From Actinomycetes bacterium (GTDB lineage: Bacteria; Actinomycetota; Acidimicrobiia; Acidimicrobiales; Acidimicrobiaceae): 33,316 nt of DNA. How positions within the stretch are numbered: position 1 is the first letter of the stretch; each line of letters opens with the position of its first letter. The notes under the pieces are model-generated. The model ran no database searches. It had not been told where the DNA came from and saw nothing but the letters and a program-made list of their open reading frames with translations. The stretch covers positions 1 through 33,316 of the forward strand of contig JAJYNL010000092.1 in NCBI GenBank assembly GCA_021786375.1, in the 5' to 3' direction. Below, piece after piece: positions 23,215 to 33,017 of the stretch. The translations under genes and the position numbers were made by a program.

Positions 23215-24363
23215 CTAGTCGCGGAAGTTGACAGCCTCGCGCAGCGCCGCCAGCCCGGGCAGGTCACCTTTCTCGAGCAGCTCCAGCGAAGCTCCTCCAC
23301 CGGTGGAGAGATGGCTGATCTCGCCCGCCAGTCCCGCCTCTTCCACCGCAGCAGCGGAATCGCCGCCGCCGACGACACTGTATGCCCTCGAGCGCGCCAC
23401 CGCGCGTGCGATCGCGAAGGTTCCCTTGCTGAGGCGCGGGTCCTCGAAGACACCCATGGGACCGTTCCAGAGGACCGTTGCCGCTGCGGCGATCACCTCG
23501 GAGAACTGCTTGATGGTGGCGGGCCCGATGTCCAGGCCACGATGCGCTACGGGAATCGAGCCACTGACAAGCGTCGGCTCGATCCCGCTCTCACCCCGCC
23601 CGAACTTCTCCTCGCTGGGAAGCACTGCGGAGTCAACGGGCACCAGCACCTTGGAACCTGCCTCCAGGATCTTCCGGCATGCCTCCACCCGATCCGGCTC
23701 GAAGAGCGAATCCCCCACCTCGAGGCCCTGGGCGGCAAAGAAGGTGTAGGCCATCGCCCCGCCTATCAGGAGGCTGTCCACCTTGGGCAGCATCGCCTCG
23801 ATGAGAGCCAGCTTGTCCGACACCTTGGCACCGCCGATGATCGCCACAAAGGGCCGCACGGGCTCCTCCGCCAAGCCGGAGAGCACCTCATACTCCTTGG
23901 CGAGCAGCCGTCCCGCCGCGGAGGGGAGATACTTTGGCGGTCCTACGATGGAGGCATGCGCGCGGTGCGATGCCCCGAAGGCGTCGTCCACATATGCTTC
24001 GTGCCCCTCGATCAGCTTGGCCACGAAAGCGGGATCGTTCTTCTCCTCACCGGCGTCGAACCGCAGGTTCTCGAGCACCTCCACCTCCGGGTGCAGCCCG
24101 CGAAAGTAGTCTCGCACCGGCTTCATGGAGTACTTCTCCACCACCTGTCCCTTGGGCCGGCCGATGTGGGAGCAAACGGTGACCTCCGCGCCCTGGTCGA
24201 GAAGCCACTCGATGGTTGGCAGCGAGGCCCGTATGCGGAAGTCGTCGACGATGGTCGCCGTGCCGTCCTCCTGGTAGGCGAGCGGAACATTCAGGTCGGA
24301 ACGGACCAGCACCCGCTTGCCCTTGACCTTGCCCAGGTCTTCGAGCACGGGAATTCTCTTCAT
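23215..24363 (-). CDS. pgk: Phosphoglycerate kinase
   Basis: The 382-residue enzyme makes ATP from 1,3-bisphosphoglycerate. It shows the N-terminal VLVRSDLNVPL, the SHIGRP substrate loop, GGAKVSDKL, the linker and ATP-domain segments LWNGPMGVFE and VVGGGDSAAAV, and STGGGASLELLE near the C-terminus. Length is normal. ATG 24363 has AGAGAGG about 8 bases upstream; the TTG at 24369 is too close to that site. The gene lies 40 bases after gap in the same direction and is probably cotranscribed with it. Confidence 0.96.
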   Translation of the reverse strand: MKRIPVLEDLGKVKGKRVLVRSDLNVPLAYQEDGTATIVDDFRIRASLPTIEWLLDQGAEVTVCSHIGRPKGQVVEKYSMKPVRDYFRGLHPEVEVLENLRFDAGEEKNDPAFVAKLIEGHEAYVDDAFGASHRAHASIVGPPKYLPSAAGRLLAKEYEVLSGLAEEPVRPFVAIIGGAKVSDKLALIEAMLPKVDSLLIGGAMAYTFFAAQGLEVGDSLFEPDRVEACRKILEAGSKVLVPVDSAVLPSEEKFGRGESGIEPTLVSGSIPVAHRGLDIGPATIKQFSEVIAAAATVLWNGPMGVFEDPRLSKGTFAIARAVARSRAYSVVGGGDSAAAVEEAGLAGEISHLSTGGGASLELLEKGDLPGLAALREAVNFRD

Positions 24364-24403
24364 CGGCAAACCTCTCTCGCGATCCGGATGGCGCTCACAG
24401 CGC

Positions 24404-25426
24404 CTACAGGTCGGAGCCCAGCATGGCGGTCAGGTCGACCAGACGGCTCGAGTAGCCCCACTCGTTGTCGTACCAGCCGAACACCTTGGCAAGGGTGGTG
24501 CCGTTCTCCAGATCCATGACCATGGTCATGGTGGCGTCGAAGGTACAGGAGGCGGAGGTGCCAACGATATCGGAGGAGACGATCGGATCCTCCGAATAGA
24601 CCAGCACCTTGGAGAGCGGCCCGGAGCCGGCCGCGGCCGCGAAGGCCTCGTTGATCTGCTCCTTGGTATAGGTGCCGTTCAGCACCACGGTGGCGTCCGT
24701 GATGGATCCGTCCGGGATCGGCACGCGAAGCGAGGTGCCATCCAGACGCCCCTTCATCGAGGCGAGCACAAGCGCGGTGGCACGAGCAGCGCCAGTGGTG
24801 GATGGCACGATGTTGACCGCCGCCGCACGTGCGCGGCGCGGATCGCGGTGCGCGAGATCCAGGAGGTTCTGGTCATTGGTGTAAGCGTGCACCGTGCTCA
24901 TCAGACCCTTGTGCACCCCGAAGGCGTCGTCCAGAACCTTGATCATCGGCACGAAGCAGTTGGTCGTACACGAAGCGTTGGAGACGATGTTGTGCTTGGC
25001 AGGATCGTAGTCCCCGTCGTTGACCCCGACCACGAAGGTGCCGTCGACGTTGGTGGCGGGGGCGGAGATGACGACCTTCTTGGCGCCGGCCTCGATGTGC
25101 GCGCCGGCCTTGGCGCCGTCGGTGAAGATCCCTGTACTCTCCACCACTACGTCACAGCCGAGCTCACCCCAGGGTAGGGCCTTGGGGTCGCGCTCCGCCA
25201 AGACGCGGATCACGTGGTCACCGACGGCGATCCCGCCATCGACGACCTTCACCTCCTCCTTGAGCCGGCCATGGGTGGAGTCGTACTTGAGGAGGTTGGC
25301 GTTGATCTCAGCCGAGGTGAGATCATTCACCGCCACCACCTCTACATCCGCCCCGTTTGCGCGAGCGGCGCGATAGAAGTTCCTCCCGATGCGCCCAAAG
25401 CCGTTGATGCCCACCCTGACGGTCAC
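24404..25426 (-). CDS. gap: Glyceraldehyde-3-phosphate dehydrogenase, type I
   Basis: The 340-residue enzyme oxidises glyceraldehyde 3-phosphate with NAD and phosphate. It has GINGFGRIGR (5-14), Asp35 in VNDLT which favours NAD, catalytic Cys153 in SNASCTTNC, STTGAARA, and WYDNEWGYSSR close to the C-terminus. GTG 25426 has GGAGG 5 bases upstream, so it is chosen over the TTG at 25438. The gene begins the gap-pgk-tpiA-secG group. A TAGGAT box at 25503-25498 on the minus strand could be its -10 element, but no -35 box is clear. Confidence 0.96.
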   Translation of the reverse strand: MTVRVGINGFGRIGRNFYRAARANGADVEVVAVNDLTSAEINANLLKYDSTHGRLKEEVKVVDGGIAVGDHVIRVLAERDPKALPWGELGCDVVVESTGIFTDGAKAGAHIEAGAKKVVISAPATNVDGTFVVGVNDGDYDPAKHNIVSNASCTTNCFVPMIKVLDDAFGVHKGLMSTVHAYTNDQNLLDLAHRDPRRARAAAVNIVPSTTGAARATALVLASMKGRLDGTSLRVPIPDGSITDATVVLNGTYTKEQINEAFAAAAGSGPLSKVLVYSEDPIVSSDIVGTSASCTFDATMTMVMDLENGTTLAKVFGWYDNEWGYSSRLVDLTAMLGSDL

Positions 25427-25588
25427 GGTTACCTCCAATTCAATGGCCCGCTCAACGGCGCGCCACGCAAGCCTGACTACCCCTCAGAACGCCTGAAATC
25501 CTAGCCCCGTACCGCAGCACCACTCCGGTCCGGGCCGCAATTCACACGACCGAGGGATGCTTGGGCACCGGCCGTCCCCCCAAAAGAG

Positions 25589-26500
25589 TCAGGCAAGCAG
25601 CCCGGAGAGCGCCTTTGCCAGCAAGGTGGTGTCGTGCATCCTCCCGTCCGGACCCGCCAGCTCAGCCCGTGCCCAGGAGGCAGCGCTGCGCTCCACACCG
25701 ACCTCGATGGCGCTGTCGTCGTAGAGGACCACGTCGATACGTGCCCCAGCCTCCTCCAAGAGCTGCACATGACGTGAGAGCGTGAGGCCTTCGGCCTCAC
25801 CGGCTCCGGAAGCCAGGTTGGCCACCAGCAGCTTGCGCGCCGGACTTGTGGAAACCGCCTGGGCGATAGCCGGCACCTTGCAAACGGCCAACACGCTCGT
25901 GAAGATCGACCCGGGCCCGAAGATGATGGTCGTCGCGGCTCCAATGGCCTCCAGCACGAGCGGGTCGACATCGGGATTCGCAGGCGAGAGGGCTATCTCG
26001 CTGATGCCGGGGGTCTGGGCCACGCGTACCTGCCCGGCGACCTCGCCGTCCTCCTCGCACGAACGCCCCGAAAGCGTCAGCGGCTCGTTCCCGGCAGGAA
26101 GCACCAGCCCCTGCGCCCCCACCAGCGAGGCGAGCCCCACGGCCGCTTGGACGGCATCCTGGGCGGAGGCGTAGATGGCGCTGTAGAGCAGATTCCCCAG
26201 CGCGTGCCCATCCAGCTCGCCACCGGCAAAGCGATACTCGAGAAGTGGAGCCCATGGCGAGCCGTCCGGCAGCAGCGCCGCAACGCAACGGCGCAGGTCG
26301 CCGGGGGGAATGTGCTTGTAGCTTTCGCGCAGACGACCGGAGGAGCCGCCATCGTCGGCCACCGATACCACACCCACCGGGTAGCGCCCGAGAATGCGCA
26401 TTGCCTCCAGGGTCGCGGCCAAGCCGTGGCCACCTCCCACGCAGACCACGCGCTCGCGGCTCTCCACAAAACGCGGGGCCAACTCGCCGAGGCGCGTCAC
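25589..26500 (-). CDS. yvcK: Gluconeogenesis factor YvcK/CofD-like family protein
   Basis: The 303-residue protein has the YvcK pattern: VVCVGGGHGLAATLEAMR near residue 18, VADDGGSSGRLR near residue 47 and an FGPGSIFTSV motif in the middle. YvcK binds UDP-sugars and is needed in many Gram-positive bacteria for growth on gluconeogenic carbon sources and for cell-wall regulation; it resembles CofD in fold. GTG 26500 overlaps the rapZ stop as GTGA. In most actinobacteria whiA follows directly. Here the next gene is gap, after 162 bases. Confidence 0.93.
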   Translation of the reverse strand: MTRLGELAPRFVESRERVVCVGGGHGLAATLEAMRILGRYPVGVVSVADDGGSSGRLRESYKHIPPGDLRRCVAALLPDGSPWAPLLEYRFAGGELDGHALGNLLYSAIYASAQDAVQAAVGLASLVGAQGLVLPAGNEPLTLSGRSCEEDGEVAGQVRVAQTPGISEIALSPANPDVDPLVLEAIGAATTIIFGPGSIFTSVLAVCKVPAIAQAVSTSPARKLLVANLASGAGEAEGLTLSRHVQLLEEAGARIDVVLYDDSAIEVGVERSAASWARAELAGPDGRMHDTTLLAKALSGLLA

Positions 26501-27357
26501 CGATCCACATCCCGATGCATGGTCCGTGGCTCCAGACCCTTGGCGCGGAAGTAGGCGGCGAGCTCCTCGGCTAGCACCACCGAGCGGTGCCGGCCGCCAG
26601 TGCAGCCGATGGCCACAGTCAGGTAGGACTTTCCCTCGTTCTCGTAGGCGGGGACAAGGAAGTCGAATAGGTCGGTGAGCTTGGCCAAAAAGGCCTTGGT
26701 GTCCTCCTTGGCCAGCACATAGTCACGGACCGGCTGCTCCAGGCCCGTGTGGGGACGGAGCTCGGGGATCCAGTGCGGATTGGGCAGGAAACGGCAGTCA
26801 AACAGAAGATCCACGTCGCGGGGGGTGCCATAGCTGAATCCGAAGGAGACCACGGTCACTAGGAGCTTCTCGTCGGAGCCGACCCCGGCGAAGAGCTCGT
26901 TCATGCGCCGGCGCAACTCATGGATGTTGAGGCGGGAGGTGTCGATGGTTACGTCGGCAAGATCCCGTAGGGGTTGCATTATCACTCTCTCACGCGCGAT
27001 CGCCTCCGAAACCGCGTCGTCGCTCAGGGGATGGCGCCGCCTGGTGCTCTCGAACCGGGTGACTATCACCTCGTCGGTCGCCTCCAGGAAGAGCACTCGG
27101 GTACGCGGCCAGGCATCACGCAACGCGTTGATCTCGCGAGCTGCGTCCTCGGGTGTCTCGGCGCCTGAGCGTCCTATTACGAAGGCCACCCGGTCCGCGT
27201 CACGATTCATGTCGGCCAGTTCTGCGACCTTGGGTATGAGCGAGATCGGGATATTGTCAATCACGAACCAGCCCAGATCCTCAAGTGCCGCAGCGGCAGA
27301 TGAGCGGCCCGCACCCGAGAGCCCGGTTATGAAGAGGTAATCGGTCACCGCCCCCAT
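26497..27357 (-). CDS. rapZ: RapZ-type nucleotide-binding protein
   Basis: The 286-residue protein has an N-terminal P-loop domain with GLSGAGRSS (12-20) and LEDLGWFVIDNIP, and a C-terminal domain with SFGFSYGTPRDVDLLFDCRFLPNP and IGCTGGRHRSV. In E. coli RapZ guides RNase E to the sRNA GlmZ; in actinobacteria the role is less clear. The Walker Lys is Arg, which is common in actinobacterial members. ATG 27357 has only TAGG next to it; the GTG four codons on is an alternative start. It overlaps yvcK and follows the methyltransferase gene by 54 bases. Confidence 0.93.
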   Translation of the reverse strand: MGAVTDYLFITGLSGAGRSSAAAALEDLGWFVIDNIPISLIPKVAELADMNRDADRVAFVIGRSGAETPEDAAREINALRDAWPRTRVLFLEATDEVIVTRFESTRRRHPLSDDAVSEAIARERVIMQPLRDLADVTIDTSRLNIHELRRRMNELFAGVGSDEKLLVTVVSFGFSYGTPRDVDLLFDCRFLPNPHWIPELRPHTGLEQPVRDYVLAKEDTKAFLAKLTDLFDFLVPAYENEGKSYLTVAIGCTGGRHRSVVLAEELAAYFRAKGLEPRTMHRDVDR

Positions 27358-27388
27358 CCTAGGTTTCGCAGGCCGCGCTGGCGCGATA

Positions 27389-27413
27389 GACCGGCGGGCC
27401 GATGATGCCGGTC
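27389..27413. other. Inverted repeat at the end of the SAM methyltransferase gene
   Basis: GACCGGC (27389-27395) and GCCGGTC (27407-27413) form a perfect 7-base-pair stem with an 11-base loop right at the methyltransferase stop, in the short gap before rapZ. No U-run follows on the minus strand. It could be a weak terminator or an mRNA end-protecting structure. Confidence 0.4.
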
Positions 27414-28176
27414 AACTTCGTCGCAGGTGCAGCGCCAGCAGGCGGGGCACGAACCTCGCCTCGTAGTATTCGGGGGCAAGCGCCAGGAAGCCGGCCGGAG
27501 GGGCGGGCTCAACCATCTCCTCCAGCACGAGCCCGCACGCGCGTGCGGCATTCAGGTAACGCGAGAGCGGCCGATGGACGAAGGGGATGAATACCCCCTT
27601 CTCGACCTCCTCCACCGTGCGCTTCTCCTCCAGGTACCGGCCGATACGCCAGTACTGCTCCTCCAGCACCTGATCGTCGATCCACCCGGAGTCCGGCGTC
27701 TGGAAGAGCGGATGGTTGAGGAGGAAGATGAAGCCGCCCCCCGCCTCCAGCACCCTTGCCACCTCCGCCAACGCACCTTCGAGGTCGGTCACGTGCTCGA
27801 AGACCAGGCAGGCCACGACCGTGTCGAAGCATGCGTCTCGAAAAGGAAGGGCTCCCGCCTCGGCCCTCACGTATCGCTCGCCTTGTGCGCGCTCGGCCGC
27901 AAGTCGGAGCTGTTCAGGGGTGGGGTCCACCCCGACCAGAAGCCCCCGGGGCGCAGTGCGGGAAAGCTGGCGCAGCACCTGACCCTCGCCGGTGCCAACC
28001 TCCAATATCCGCTCAGCCTTGCCCACAAGCCGGGCCACCAGGGGAAGCAGCTGCTCGGTGTATTCGGGATCCGCGCCTTCGGTGAATCCCTCCTGCCACC
28101 AGCCGGCGTTGTGGCTCCACAACTCAGCTGCAATCCCTTTGAACTCGGTGCTCAGGTAATCCTCTTGCTCGTCCAT
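27412..28176 (-). CDS. Class I SAM-dependent methyltransferase
   Basis: The 254-residue protein has the Methyltransf_11 fold. Motif I ILEVGTGEG lies near residue 58, an acidic strand end GVDPT near 83, LPFRDACFDTVVACLVFEHV at motif IV, and a C-terminal part of about 90 residues rich in aromatic residues that should bind the substrate. Its target is unknown; quinones, lipids and small metabolites are all possible. ATG 28176 has AAGGAG 5 bases upstream. It overlaps the end of uvrC by 25 bases in the same direction, so it is translationally coupled to a repair gene. It sits where other actinobacteria usually have uvrC directly followed by rapZ. Confidence 0.85.
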   Translation of the reverse strand: MDEQEDYLSTEFKGIAAELWSHNAGWWQEGFTEGADPEYTEQLLPLVARLVGKAERILEVGTGEGQVLRQLSRTAPRGLLVGVDPTPEQLRLAAERAQGERYVRAEAGALPFRDACFDTVVACLVFEHVTDLEGALAEVARVLEAGGGFIFLLNHPLFQTPDSGWIDDQVLEEQYWRIGRYLEEKRTVEEVEKGVFIPFVHRPLSRYLNAARACGLVLEEMVEPAPPAGFLALAPEYYEARFVPRLLALHLRRS

Positions 28177-30110
28177 CCCGCTCCTTGCTCCGCTCCAAGC
28201 GAACGAGGCTGCTTGCCTGGCTCGTAGCCCCCACGCGCCGGGACCTCCCCCGGCCCGGGGTGCAGTACTGCATAAAGAGAGTGGCCGACCTCTTCGGGAA
28301 GCCAGCCGAGCGAGGCGATCTCCTCCTTGGAGGCCGCGCGCACGCGCTTCAGCGACCCGAAGTGCGTGAGCAGCTTCTTCCTACGTACCGGCCCCAGGCC
28401 CGGGACCTCGTCCAGGATCGAACGGGTCATGGCCTTGTCGCGCAGACTGCGGTGATAGGTGATCGCGAAGCGGTGCGCCTCGTCGCGAATCTGCTGCAGC
28501 AGGAAGAGCGCCTCGGAGGTACGAGGGATGCGCACCGCCTCGCTCCTGCCCACCAGGTAGACCTCTTCAAATTTCTTCGCGAGCGAGATCATGGGGATCT
28601 CCCCGTCCAGGCCGGCTTCGACCAGGGCGCGGTGTGCCGAGGTCAGCTGACCCTTGCCCCCGTCGACGACGATCAGCGATGGCGGGTAGGAGAAGCGCGC
28701 AGGCCTCCGGCTGTCCTCCGGCTCCTCGTCGTCCTCATGGTTCAGCCGCGCAAGGCGCCGGGAGAGGACCTCGTGCATCGCCGCGAAGTCGTCGTTCTGA
28801 CCTACGTTCACCTTGAAGCGGCGATAATCCGCCTTCTTCGGGATCCCATCCTCCATCACGACCATGGAGCCCACGTAGTTGCTCCCCCCCAGGTGGCTCA
28901 TGTCGTAGCACTCGATACGCAGCGGAAAGAGCGGCAGTTCGAGCTCGTCGGCCAGCGCCGTCAGCGCCCGCGCCCTGGCGGAATGGTCCGAGGCACGTCT
29001 AAGCCGGTGCCTCTTGAAGGACTCCTCGGCGTTCCCCCTGGCCCGGTCGGCCAGCGCCCGGCCGTGCCCGCGCTGGGGAACCCTCACCCGCACGCGCCCG
29101 CCGCGACGCTCCTCCAGCCAGGAAACCAGGGCCGGGAGGTTGGCGGGGATCCAGGGCACCAGGATCTCCGGAGGCAGTGCGGTCGGAGAATCACCGTAGA
29201 GCTCCTCCACCACCCTCTCCAGTAGTTCGGGGTTCTCCAACTCCTCCACCCGGTCGAGCACCAGTGACCGCCGCCCGCTTACCCTTCCTCCTCGGACGTT
29301 GAGCACCTCCACCAGGCACTCCAGTTCATCGGCGTGCACGCCTATCACATCCAGGTCCTCGCCGGGCGACCCAACCATCTCCTGGCGCTCCACCACGCGG
29401 GTGAGCGCGGCAAGCCGGTCTCGGATGCGAGCCGCCGCCTCGAACTCCATCTCCGAGGCGGCCCTGGCCATCTCTTGACGCAGGGCCTCCTCGATCCCCT
29501 TGCTCCGACCTCTCAGGACCGACTCGAAGCCGGCCACGTCCTGGCTGTAGGCCGCCGGCTCCACGGCTCCGATGCAGGGGCCGGAACAGCGCTCGATGTG
29601 ATAGAGCAGGCAGGGCCGTCCGAGCTTGGCCTGGCGGGAGAACTTGGCATCCGAACAGGTGCGCACCCTGAAGGTGCGAACCAACAGGTCGAGCGTCTCG
29701 CGTATCGCGCTCGCCTCCGCGTAGGGGCCGAAGTAGTGCCAGCTGCGGCGGTGCGACTGGCGTGTGACCGCGGCACGGGGCCAGCTCTGATCGGCGGTCA
29801 CCACTACATAGGGGTAGCTCTTGTCGTCACGGAGGCGGACGTTGAAACGCGGCCGGAAGCGCTTGATCAGCGAGTATTCGAGCATGATCGCCTCGACGTC
29901 GTTCTCGACCGTGATCCACTCGACCGACTCCGCCGCGTGAACCATCGAGGCGACCTTCGGCGCCAGCTGGGAGGGGGACTGCATATAGCTGGCAAGCCGC
30001 TGCCGCAGGGACTTGGCCTTGCCCACGTAGATGACTCGGCCGTCAGCGTCCTTGAACTGGTAGGAGCCTGGCAGGTCTGGCACCTTGCCGATTTCGATCC
30101 GGCTGATCAT
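28152..30110 (-). CDS. uvrC: Excinuclease ABC subunit C
   Basis: The 652-residue nuclease cuts on both sides of a lesion in nucleotide excision repair. It has the GIY-YIG domain at residues 14-40 (PGSYQFK...VIYVGKAKSLRQRL), the UVR domain that binds UvrB (about 203-238, FEAAARIRDRL), the RNase H-like domain with IECYDMSHLGG and IVVDGGKGQL, and a C-terminal helix-hairpin-helix with LDEVPGLGPVRRKKLL. Length is normal. ATG 30110 lies 29 bases after the uvrA stop and has GAGGTGG somewhat far (about 10-12 bases) upstream. It is probably cotranscribed with uvrA. Confidence 0.96.
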   Translation of the reverse strand: MISRIEIGKVPDLPGSYQFKDADGRVIYVGKAKSLRQRLASYMQSPSQLAPKVASMVHAAESVEWITVENDVEAIMLEYSLIKRFRPRFNVRLRDDKSYPYVVVTADQSWPRAAVTRQSHRRSWHYFGPYAEASAIRETLDLLVRTFRVRTCSDAKFSRQAKLGRPCLLYHIERCSGPCIGAVEPAAYSQDVAGFESVLRGRSKGIEEALRQEMARAASEMEFEAAARIRDRLAALTRVVERQEMVGSPGEDLDVIGVHADELECLVEVLNVRGGRVSGRRSLVLDRVEELENPELLERVVEELYGDSPTALPPEILVPWIPANLPALVSWLEERRGGRVRVRVPQRGHGRALADRARGNAEESFKRHRLRRASDHSARARALTALADELELPLFPLRIECYDMSHLGGSNYVGSMVVMEDGIPKKADYRRFKVNVGQNDDFAAMHEVLSRRLARLNHEDDEEPEDSRRPARFSYPPSLIVVDGGKGQLTSAHRALVEAGLDGEIPMISLAKKFEEVYLVGRSEAVRIPRTSEALFLLQQIRDEAHRFAITYHRSLRDKAMTRSILDEVPGLGPVRRKKLLTHFGSLKRVRAASKEEIASLGWLPEEVGHSLYAVLHPGPGEVPARGGYEPGKQPRSLGAEQGAGWTSKRIT

Positions 30111-30139
30111 GGCACTACGCCCACCTCATCGCTCCCGCC

Positions 30140-32959
30140 TCAGCGCAGGAACTTTCCCGTATGGCTCGCCTCAACCAGCGCGACCTGCTCCGGCGTGCCG
30201 GTGGCAACCACCTCGCCACCGCGGTCTCCGCCCTCGGGCCCTAGGTCAATTAGCCAGTCGGCGGTACGGATGACATCCAGGTTGTGCTCTATAACCAGCA
30301 CAGTATTGCCATTCTCCACCAGCCGTTCCAGCACCACCAGCAACTTCCGCACGTCTTCAAAGTGCAGGCCGGTGGTGGGCTCGTCGAGAATGTAGAAGGT
30401 ATGGCCCGTCGGCCGCTTGGCGAGTTCGCTGGCAAGCTTGACCCGCTGGGCTTCTCCTCCGGAGAGAGTGGTGGCAGGCTGTCCCAGCCGCACGTAACCC
30501 AGTCCGACCTCGGAGAGGGTGCGCAGGTGCCTCTCCACCGAAGGCAGTCTCGCGAAGAACTCGAGTGCCTCGTCGACCGGCATGTCCAGCACGTCGGCGA
30601 TGCTCTTGCCCCGGTAGAGGATCTCCAGGGTGTCGCGGTTGTAACGTGTCCCCTTGCACTGCTCGCAGGGAACGTAGACGTCGGGCAGGAAGTTCATCTC
30701 GATGCGGATGGTCCCCTCGCCGGCACAGGCCTCACAGCGGCCTCCGCGCAGGTTGAACGAGAAGCGCCCCTGCTCGTAACCCCGCACCCTGGCCTCCGGA
30801 GTGGCCGCGAACAGCGCACGGATCTTGTCGAAGACTCCGGTGTAGGTGGCCGGGTTGGAACGGGGGGTGCGGCCAATCGGGGACTGGTCGATGTCGACCA
30901 CCTTGTCGAGGTTCTCGATGCCGAGTATCTCACGATGCCGGCCGGGCACGACCTTGGATCGGTAGATCTTGAGCATCAGCGCGTTGCGCAGGATGTCATT
31001 GACCAGGCTGGACTTTCCCGAGCCGGACACGCCGGTGACCGCCACGAAACAGCCGAGCGGGATGTCGACGTCGATGCCTTTCAAATTGTTGGCCAGGGCT
31101 CCCTTCACCGAAACCCAGTGTTCGCTCGGCTCGCGCCTCCGCTTGGGAGTCTCGACGCGGCGCCTGCGGGCGAGGTAGTCCCCGGTAATCGACTCGGGCT
31201 CGGCCATGATATCCTCGACCGATCCCGCCGCAACCACCCGTCCACCTCGCTCGCCGGCACCAGGACCGATGTCGACGATGTAGTCGGCCGCCCGGATGGT
31301 GTCCTCGTCGTGTTCGACGACGATGACCGAATTGTCCAGGTCCCTAAGACGCATCAGCGTTTCGATCAGGCGATGGTTGTCACGCTGGTGCAACCCGATG
31401 GATGGTTCGTCCAGCACGTAGAGCACGCCGGTGAGCCCGCTGCCGATCTGGGATGCCAAGCGGATGCGCTGGGCTTCTCCTCCGGAGAGGGTATTGGCGG
31501 CTCGGTCGAGGGTCAGATACTCCAGGCCCACATCGAGTAGGAAGCGGAGCCGGGCGCTCACCTCACGCAGGATTGGCCCGGTGATGATCGAGCTGCGCCG
31601 GCCAAAGGAGAAGCCGGCCACGGTGGAGGCACAGCGATTGATGGACATCGCGGAGAGGTCGGCGATGGAGAGCCCCTCCACCAGGACCGCCAGGGACTCG
31701 GGCCTCAGGCGCCTCCCCTTGCAGCTCTCGCAGGGGACATCGGTCATGAAGGCGCGGATCATCTCCCGCTGCCCCTCGGAGGAGGAGGAGTCGTAGCGGC
31801 GCCTCAGCCAGGGGATCACCCCCTCCCACTTGATATTGACATTGTCTCGGCGGAAACGGGCTCCCAGCCGGACGGGAAGGCGGTGCCCTCCCCCGCCGCG
31901 AACGATCTCACCCCGGACCTTCTCAGGCAGCTGCGACCACGGGGTCTTCATGTCGAAGCCGAGCTTCTGCGCCAGGCCCTCCAGGGCAGACAGGTAGAAG
32001 TCGGAACGCATCTGGGCCCACGGTGCAATCGCTCCCTGGTAGAGGGAGAGAGTGTGGTCGGGCACCACCAGTGCCTCGTCGACCTCCAGGCTGGTTCCGA
32101 GTCCCGTGCAGGCCGAGCAGGCGCCGTAGGGTGAGTTGAAGGAGAAGTTCCTGGGGGCAAGCTCGTCGAAACTGATGCCACAGCTATTGCAGGCCAGGAG
32201 CTCGGAGAAGACAGTTTCGCGCTCCGGCTCGGCGTCGGTCGCCAAGATGAGCACCTTCAGCCTGCGGCCACCGAGCTCCAGAGCGGTCTCCACCGAGTCG
32301 GTCAGGCGCTTGGCCATCCCGTCGCGGCGAACGAGTCGGTCCACCACCACTTCGATCTGGTGCATCTCGTAGCGGGCAAGATCGGTGCCGCCCTGCTCCA
32401 GCTCGATCATCTCCCCATCCACACGAGCTCGCGCGAACCCCTTGCGCGCCAGGTCGCGCAGAAGGCCCGAGTATTCGCCCTTGCGCCCTTCGACCACCGG
32501 GGCCATCAGGTAGTAGCGCGTCCCCTCAGGCAGATCCATCAGGCGGTCGACGATCTGCTGGGGTGTCTGGCGCTCCACCATCGCCCCGCAGTTGTGGCAG
32601 TGCTGGACTCCGACCCGGGCAAAGAGAAGTCGCAGGTAGTCGTGTACCTCGGTGACCGTGCCCACCGTCGAGCGTGGGTTGCGCGGTGCGGATTTCTGGT
32701 CGATTGAGATGGCCGGGGAGAGGCCGTCGATCTGGTCGACGTCCGGCTTGTCCAGCTGCCCCAGGAACTGCCTCGCGTAAGAGGAGAGAGACTCCAGGTA
32801 GCGCCGCTGTCCCTCGGCGAAGATGGTGTCGAAGGCCAGTGAGGACTTGCCGGAGCCGGAAAGGCCGGTGAAGACCACCAACCGGTTGCGGGGAATGGCG
32901 AGGCTCACGTCCTTCAGGTTGTGCTCGCGCGCGCCTTTGACTACAAGCTCATCAGACAT
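30140..32959 (-). CDS. uvrA: Excinuclease ABC subunit A
   Basis: The 939-residue protein is the damage-recognition ATPase of nucleotide excision repair. It has two ABC ATPase units with Walker [10 protein letters not shown] near residue 32 and GVSGSGKSS in the second half, signatures LSGGEAQR in both, and LDEPSIGLH and LDEPTTGLH as Walker B. Zinc-binding pairs are visible at CNSC...CSAC and CEAC...CEQC. ATG 32959 (MSDELVVKG) has GAAGG 5 bases upstream; the open frame up to 33025 adds residues outside the family. No SOS box of the usual actinobacterial type is seen in the 58 bases before it, so it may be read from the FAD oxidase gene upstream. Confidence 0.97.
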   Translation of the reverse strand: MSDELVVKGAREHNLKDVSLAIPRNRLVVFTGLSGSGKSSLAFDTIFAEGQRRYLESLSSYARQFLGQLDKPDVDQIDGLSPAISIDQKSAPRNPRSTVGTVTEVHDYLRLLFARVGVQHCHNCGAMVERQTPQQIVDRLMDLPEGTRYYLMAPVVEGRKGEYSGLLRDLARKGFARARVDGEMIELEQGGTDLARYEMHQIEVVVDRLVRRDGMAKRLTDSVETALELGGRRLKVLILATDAEPERETVFSELLACNSCGISFDELAPRNFSFNSPYGACSACTGLGTSLEVDEALVVPDHTLSLYQGAIAPWAQMRSDFYLSALEGLAQKLGFDMKTPWSQLPEKVRGEIVRGGGGHRLPVRLGARFRRDNVNIKWEGVIPWLRRRYDSSSSEGQREMIRAFMTDVPCESCKGRRLRPESLAVLVEGLSIADLSAMSINRCASTVAGFSFGRRSSIITGPILREVSARLRFLLDVGLEYLTLDRAANTLSGGEAQRIRLASQIGSGLTGVLYVLDEPSIGLHQRDNHRLIETLMRLRDLDNSVIVVEHDEDTIRAADYIVDIGPGAGERGGRVVAAGSVEDIMAEPESITGDYLARRRRVETPKRRREPSEHWVSVKGALANNLKGIDVDIPLGCFVAVTGVSGSGKSSLVNDILRNALMLKIYRSKVVPGRHREILGIENLDKVVDIDQSPIGRTPRSNPATYTGVFDKIRALFAATPEARVRGYEQGRFSFNLRGGRCEACAGEGTIRIEMNFLPDVYVPCEQCKGTRYNRDTLEILYRGKSIADVLDMPVDEALEFFARLPSVERHLRTLSEVGLGYVRLGQPATTLSGGEAQRVKLASELAKRPTGHTFYILDEPTTGLHFEDVRKLLVVLERLVENGNTVLVIEHNLDVIRTADWLIDLGPEGGDRGGEVVATGTPEQVALVEASHTGKFLR

Positions 32960-33017
32960 GGGAACCTTCAAGGGGGGCGGACCCGGCCGCCAAGGGGCGA
33001 ATCGGCACCGGGGCCGG

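Noticed and set aside
22636-24519. Very long plus-strand open frame of 627 codons opposite tpiA, pgk and gap
   Set aside because: It is fully antisense to three strongly supported glycolytic genes, has low-complexity composition and no recognisable domain. It is a by-product of high GC codon use.
26497-27357. Arg instead of Lys in the RapZ Walker A motif as a possible loss of function
   Set aside because: GAGRS is a common form in actinobacterial RapZ proteins, so it is not unusual.
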